Assembly: GCA_027576995.1 (NCBI GenBank)
Contig: JANBQC010000779.1
Coordinates: forward strand, 1-11,121
Origin: Dimargaris cristalligena
Taxonomy: Eukaryota; Kickxellomycota; Dimargaritomycetes; Dimargaritales; Dimargaritaceae
Length of the DNA stretch: 11,121 nt
Direction: 5' to 3'
This document shows positions 7,865-11,121 of this stretch, piece after piece. The notes under the pieces were generated by a model. That model was not told the origin of the DNA. It made no database searches and worked only from the letters and a program-made list of their open reading frames with translations. Each line of letters starts with the position of its first letter. The stretch's first letter is position 1. Both the position numbers and the translations under genes were made by a program.

Positions 7865-8298
7865 TCTCTGTACCAGGCTGGGTATTTGTCGGATCTCCAA
7901 TGTATAATTTCTATATCCTCACACTTCTTTTGTTCGCACCCTTTCTAGCCGGACTTCTCCTCCCTCCCTCCTTTACTATATACCCCTTCCCATTATGTTT
8001 ATTCGAGCCTTCAGCGTATTCCTTCAACCTCCTATATAATTTCAAATCATGTACTGTCCCAACACTGGTTTCACCGTGACCATTTTTTATAAAAACGTTA
8101 TCCGAAAAATACAGAAATCCATAAGGCCCGCGTTCCATGCTGACGGGATGGCCAATTGGCTCAAGGCTGGAAAAGAAATAGTAAAATAAAAGACGAAACG
8201 ACCGAATTGGAATGAATCTCTCCACCAAGACGGCCGATTGGGCACGTAGGAGCAGAGTAAAGAAGGTGTGTGGAGCAGGCGGGGTAGTGGCAATACAT
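7865..8298. other. Convergent 3' spacer between VTI1 and the minus-strand gene
   Basis: The two genes end tail to tail with 434 bp between their stops. On the plus strand it is C/T-rich near VTI1. A 133-codon minus-strand open frame covers almost all of it (8312-7911), overlapping the last codons of the neighbouring CDS in another frame. Its middle part is described separately as a possible kinase-like exon. No strong AATAAA signal is seen for either gene. Confidence 0.5.
7911..8166 (-). pseudogene. Kinase N-lobe-like fragment or alternative 3' exon
   Basis: On the minus strand a strong acceptor (pyrimidine tract ending TTTTCCAG, 8174-8167) is followed by an 84-codon frame. Its first half reads like protein-kinase subdomains I-III: a Gly-rich-loop-like MERGPYGFLYFSD, then NVFIK where the VAIK lysine would be, then VHDLKLYRRLKEY like the alphaC helix. 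The rest (purine-rich, Lys/Arg/Gly) looks like read-through of noncoding DNA, and no catalytic loop or DFG region exists before VTI1. A GT at 8383-8382 in the neighbouring gene gives a 217-nt intron in matching phase, so this could be an alternative terminal exon of that gene. Otherwise it may be a kinase remnant. The kinase resemblance is my reading of a short stretch and needs a profile search. Confidence 0.3.
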
Positions 8299-9793
8299 CT
8301 ATTTCGATACATTTGGAAGCGTGTAAGTTAGGGCCATTTTATGGTCCGGACTGAGGTGAAGGGTCGTGTCGTTAGGCAGATACGTTTTACAGTCGTAGGT
8401 CGGGCTTTGGGAGAAATCTGCTACCCCAGAATGCCTCTTCAAAAATTCGGTCGCTTTGGTCCACTCGTTATTTTTAGCGCATCCAACTAAAAATTTGGCC
8501 ATTGGGATAGTATGCCCTTCGAGAACACCTTGGGCCGTGATCTCTTGATCCAATTCCACCGCCACTGCGGCGGCCAGATGACGTGGCGTATAAAAACCGG
8601 GCATGTTCTTTTCTACCATTTCCAGGAAGCTCTTCAAACCATCGGCATTATCTCTAGCCACGAAGCCGAGGGCCAATGAGTTGACTAGCTGGCGTATAAA
8701 AGCCTGGCCGAACTCTTGGACGGGAAATGATGTGTGGATGGGAACATGTGGGAATTGAAAAGCGGAATCGATGGTATACCGGTTCAGATAGTCCAGCTCG
8801 GTATTGGTCGATAGGGCGATGAGAACCACATCACGCGGGTTCAATTGTTCAGCCATGAGTCGGCCCACTGTAAAGAGGGTATTGGGCACGTTCAGATATT
8901 CTAGCACAATTCGAAGAAAATCCATGTCGTTCCGCTGGACGGCCGCTTGGAGGGGCGCCCAAATGGTCAGTTCATCGGCGGTAAATTCAGCCAAGTGACG
9001 CTGGAGGAAGGCATCCCGGTTGCTAAGTTGTTTCAGTCGGTCCTTGAATTCCACCACGATCTCCTCAGCGTTGGGATACCTGGTCTTTTGCCTGGCCGTC
9101 CCCACAAATTCACCCAACGACGAATAACCGATCTTCGCGAGGGTTCCCGAGATATAGCTCTGGTAAAAATAGATGTTGGCTTCGGAATTCAACAATAGAG
9201 CTAAGCTCTTGAAAATTACCTCTAGAGGCACATCCGGGCTGGTTTTTGGGTCAACACTGCCTTTCAAGAGACCTTGGGCCTATTAAAGTAATAGTGATAT
9301 CGTGAGGGAAGGGGGTGGGAACGGGTGCATCGGTATTTAAATTAGCATTTTTAAAGACCGAGTAATTAAAGGATATGCCCAAGGGCCACCGTGACCCACG
9401 TACTATTAAGTAGTACGCATTACTAGTATCCCCTAGTGATTGACCAGTAAACCACAGAGCAGACGGCGGGTCGGACTACATGGCTACATTATCTAAAGTA
9501 TGGCTAGAGGGGCATATGCTCATGTCACTTAAATAAAGGTACATTATTCCCCATTATATATTTATGAATCCTGCACTTACCGAGAGCATACACTTTTGGC
9601 GATAACTGTAATCCAAATCGTTTAGTTTTCGGTCCGCAGAACGAAGTGCCAACATATCCGCAGCATTGCATTGCCGGAAAATTTCGAACATAACTTCGGT
9701 GGACTGGTCCTTTAAGCCGGCACCAGTGGTTGGAGTAGCCATCACCGCCGAAGTACTAACGGCCAAGGCCAGACAAAGAATAGAGGGATACAT
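8299..9793 (-). CDS. Signal-peptide protein with F-box-like motif, unknown function
   Basis: Exons 9793-9581 and 9279-8299, 397 aa; intron of 301 nt with a GTAAGT donor, TAG acceptor and CTAAT at 9345-9341. Not recognised as a named family. Residues 1-19 look like a signal peptide: hydrophobic ILCLALAV core and V-M-A before a likely cut at 19/20, though there is no basic n-region. Residues 32-65 fit an F-box (EVMFEIFRQCNAADMLALRS, then a conserved Arg-rich helix), without the usual leading Leu-Pro. A weaker similar start, PLEVIFKSL, occurs at 89-97. Residues 184-199 and 277-292 are similar helical segments resembling degenerate ankyrin helices, with a weaker third at 337-352. Sequons are at N374 and N394. 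Met18 has a strong start context (GTGATGG) and would give a protein without the signal peptide. The ATG at 9793 follows CTTTAG, which could itself be an acceptor, so an upstream exon is not excluded. F-box proteins normally act in cytosolic SCF ligases; secretion is inferred. Confidence 0.75.
9399..9417 (-). repeat. 7-bp hairpin in the intron of the F-box-like gene
   Basis: CGTACTA (9399-9405) and TAGTACG (9411-9417) pair around the 5-nt loop TTAAG. It lies roughly 120 nt upstream of the acceptor and upstream of the CTAAT branch-like site. Confidence 0.6.
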
Positions 9794-10020
9794 ATCTAAA
9801 GGATAGGAAGGGGGTGAAAGACTAGGGTATTTTCAAGCGAAAAATAAATAAACTAAAAGTCGGAGGAGAATCTGAGGTGGTAGTGAATCAGGGTGTAGGT
9901 CGCCAACAGTTACTGTATCAAAAGAATGTGGGGATGAAGGAAGAATAAGGAGAAGGAGAAGTAGCTATATATATATATATATATATATATTAATATCCAC
10001 ATTATTTGAGGTTACTAAAT
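9794..10020 (-). promoter_or_regulatory. Upstream region of the F-box-like gene
   Basis: Read on the minus strand, the 30 nt next to the ATG are C/T-rich, like the leaders of the other genes here, and a TTTATTTATTTTT stretch lies about 50-60 nt upstream. A purine-rich plus-strand block (9935-9962) and a long TA tract lie farther up and may form the core promoter. Factor sites could not be assigned. Confidence 0.4.
9966..9991. repeat. (TA)13 microsatellite
   Basis: Twenty-six nt of uninterrupted TA, about 175-200 nt upstream of the F-box-like gene's ATG, the longest TA tract in the window. Confidence 0.95.
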
Positions 10021-11121
10021 ATGACTATCTCTTCACGCCGGCGTTGGGACTGGCGAAATGGCTCCCCGACCAGACCATATCGGAGGTGATTTTCCTTCAT
10101 AGGGTCGACAGTGGGTTTACCTTACCGAATACTCCCCTAACATCTAGCTGCCTATATTAATGGCGCAAAGCCATCGACTAATATTGCACGTAGTATTGGC
10201 CACCCTTGCAGCGAGCAGCCAATGGAAGAACACAAACCAACCCTGCTCTAGTATTCTTGTTCGACCATTGAATAACTATAGAACCATCACAGAATCGTCA
10301 TCGGCCATACATAAAGGTTGTGCACTGCATGGGCGACCTTTTCCCCCTCTTTAGTCCCCTTTATCCTCTGGTATTTTTAACACGCCAATTATGTCGATGA
10401 ATGTTCAAGAGTTCGACATGTACTCCCCATTTTCACCCCAACCTGAGCAGGGGTGTTGCTGTACGTCCATAAAACACCATTGGCTAGAGTCGAGTAAAAA
10501 ATTTTTAGTGCGATTCAAAATTTTTGAAGAGATACGAAAAGTGAATCAGGTGGGAACGCCAGTTTATTTCCTACAGAGTTCGTTTCTCTAAACACACCCT
10601 TTACCAGTCGGCCGAATTGGACCTCCCCCAATTTAGACTGGCATGACGGGCTGAAAATACAGTGAATTATGTGATGAAGGACCTGCTTTATGTGGCCCTC
10701 ATTCGTGGGTGAAGCCAAATATATACCATTGTATGCAACATATCTATATCCCAGCCCTTTTTAGCAAGAATCTAAATCAATTCGGTTAATGGTACCAGTT
10801 GCTACCGCTTTCACTTATATAGTTGAAAATTGCAGGTATAATATATGCAAGATTTGTCCTAGGTATATGAGATATTGGACAATACTTTTAGTGGAAATTC
10901 TAAAGGAATATCAATAAAACTGTATAGAAGGACAGAAAACAGCTAGAGGACGGTAGGTGCCTCTAGGTAGTTAGGTTTTTTGAATAGCATAGTCGACGGG
11001 GCATATTTTAAGTGGTTAAAATGAGAGGGCAGGGTATAACTAAGTAAACCAATATGATTGGCCAGAAACAGGGGATAATACATTTACCATACTGTCACCT
11101 CCTGCTGGGTCTAAGGGAGCT
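10021..11121. other. AT-rich stretch with no supportable gene
   Basis: Only short open frames without recognisable domains are present. A 64-codon plus-strand frame at 10160 begins with a hydrophobic, signal-like segment (LILHVVLATLAA) but in a weak start context. A 66-codon frame at 10391 follows a C/T-rich stretch, and a 67-codon minus-strand frame covers 10718-10515. Any of these could be a first or last exon, but none has a clear splice partner. From about 10800 to the end the sequence is AT-rich and I see nothing in it. Confidence 0.5.

Noticed and set aside
8804..9198. Plus-strand frames opposite the F-box-like gene
   Set aside because: They are antisense shadows of the long minus-strand exon.
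10160..10354. Small secreted protein starting at 10160
   Set aside because: The hydrophobic start is suggestive, but the frame is short, has a weak start context and shows no homology or splice partner I can see.
10651..10800. Possible snoRNA (GTGATGA C-box-like) or exon near 10670
   Set aside because: No D box at a suitable distance and no terminal stem; the open frame here is only about 45 codons.

Overview
This window looks like nuclear DNA of a fungus. Four protein-coding genes can be read once introns are removed: the first exon of a Pub1/TIA-1-type RNA-binding protein (minus strand, leaving the window on the left), a complete AMPK gamma subunit SNF4 (plus, 7 exons), a complete Qb-SNARE VTI1 (plus, 5 exons), and a two-exon gene of unknown function (minus) that encodes a signal-peptide-like start followed by an F-box-like helix pair. 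SNF4 and VTI1 as recognisable fungal-style orthologues, pyrimidine-rich leaders before the ATGs, CTAAY branch sites and GTAAGT donors all point to fungi. The introns are long for a fungus (eleven complete ones, 170-307 nt), which would suit an early-diverging lineage rather than a typical yeast or ascomycete. That placement is inference.

Layout: 1-757 PUB1 intron 1 (partial) and exon 1, minus. 758-1250 PUB1 leader and promoter, with an (ACTAT)5 repeat. 1250-2600 about 1.3 kb with no convincing gene, but several short inverted repeats and a CCAAT box fused to a TATA box. 2594-3116 SNF4 upstream region. 3117-5317 SNF4. 5318-6074 intergenic, with a CACGTG site. 6075-7864 VTI1. 7865-8298 convergent spacer, which hides a stretch resembling a protein-kinase N-lobe on the minus strand behind a strong splice acceptor. 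8299-9793 the secreted/F-box-like gene, minus. 9794-11121 its upstream region, then AT-rich DNA with no gene I can support.

The named genes are housekeeping functions with no shared pathway: mRNA stability and translation control (PUB1), energy sensing by the Snf1/AMPK complex (SNF4), and endosome/vacuole/Golgi membrane fusion (VTI1). They do not look like a cluster. The accessory part is the right-hand minus-strand gene and its flank. Its N-terminus combines a secretion-type hydrophobic segment with an F-box-like motif normally found in the cytosol, it has a second in-frame ATG just past the hydrophobic segment, and it may have an alternative kinase-like 3' exon. That locus is the best candidate here for something undescribed.

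Exon boundaries were assigned by eye from reading-frame continuity, splice consensus and family alignment from memory. No search or structure prediction was run.
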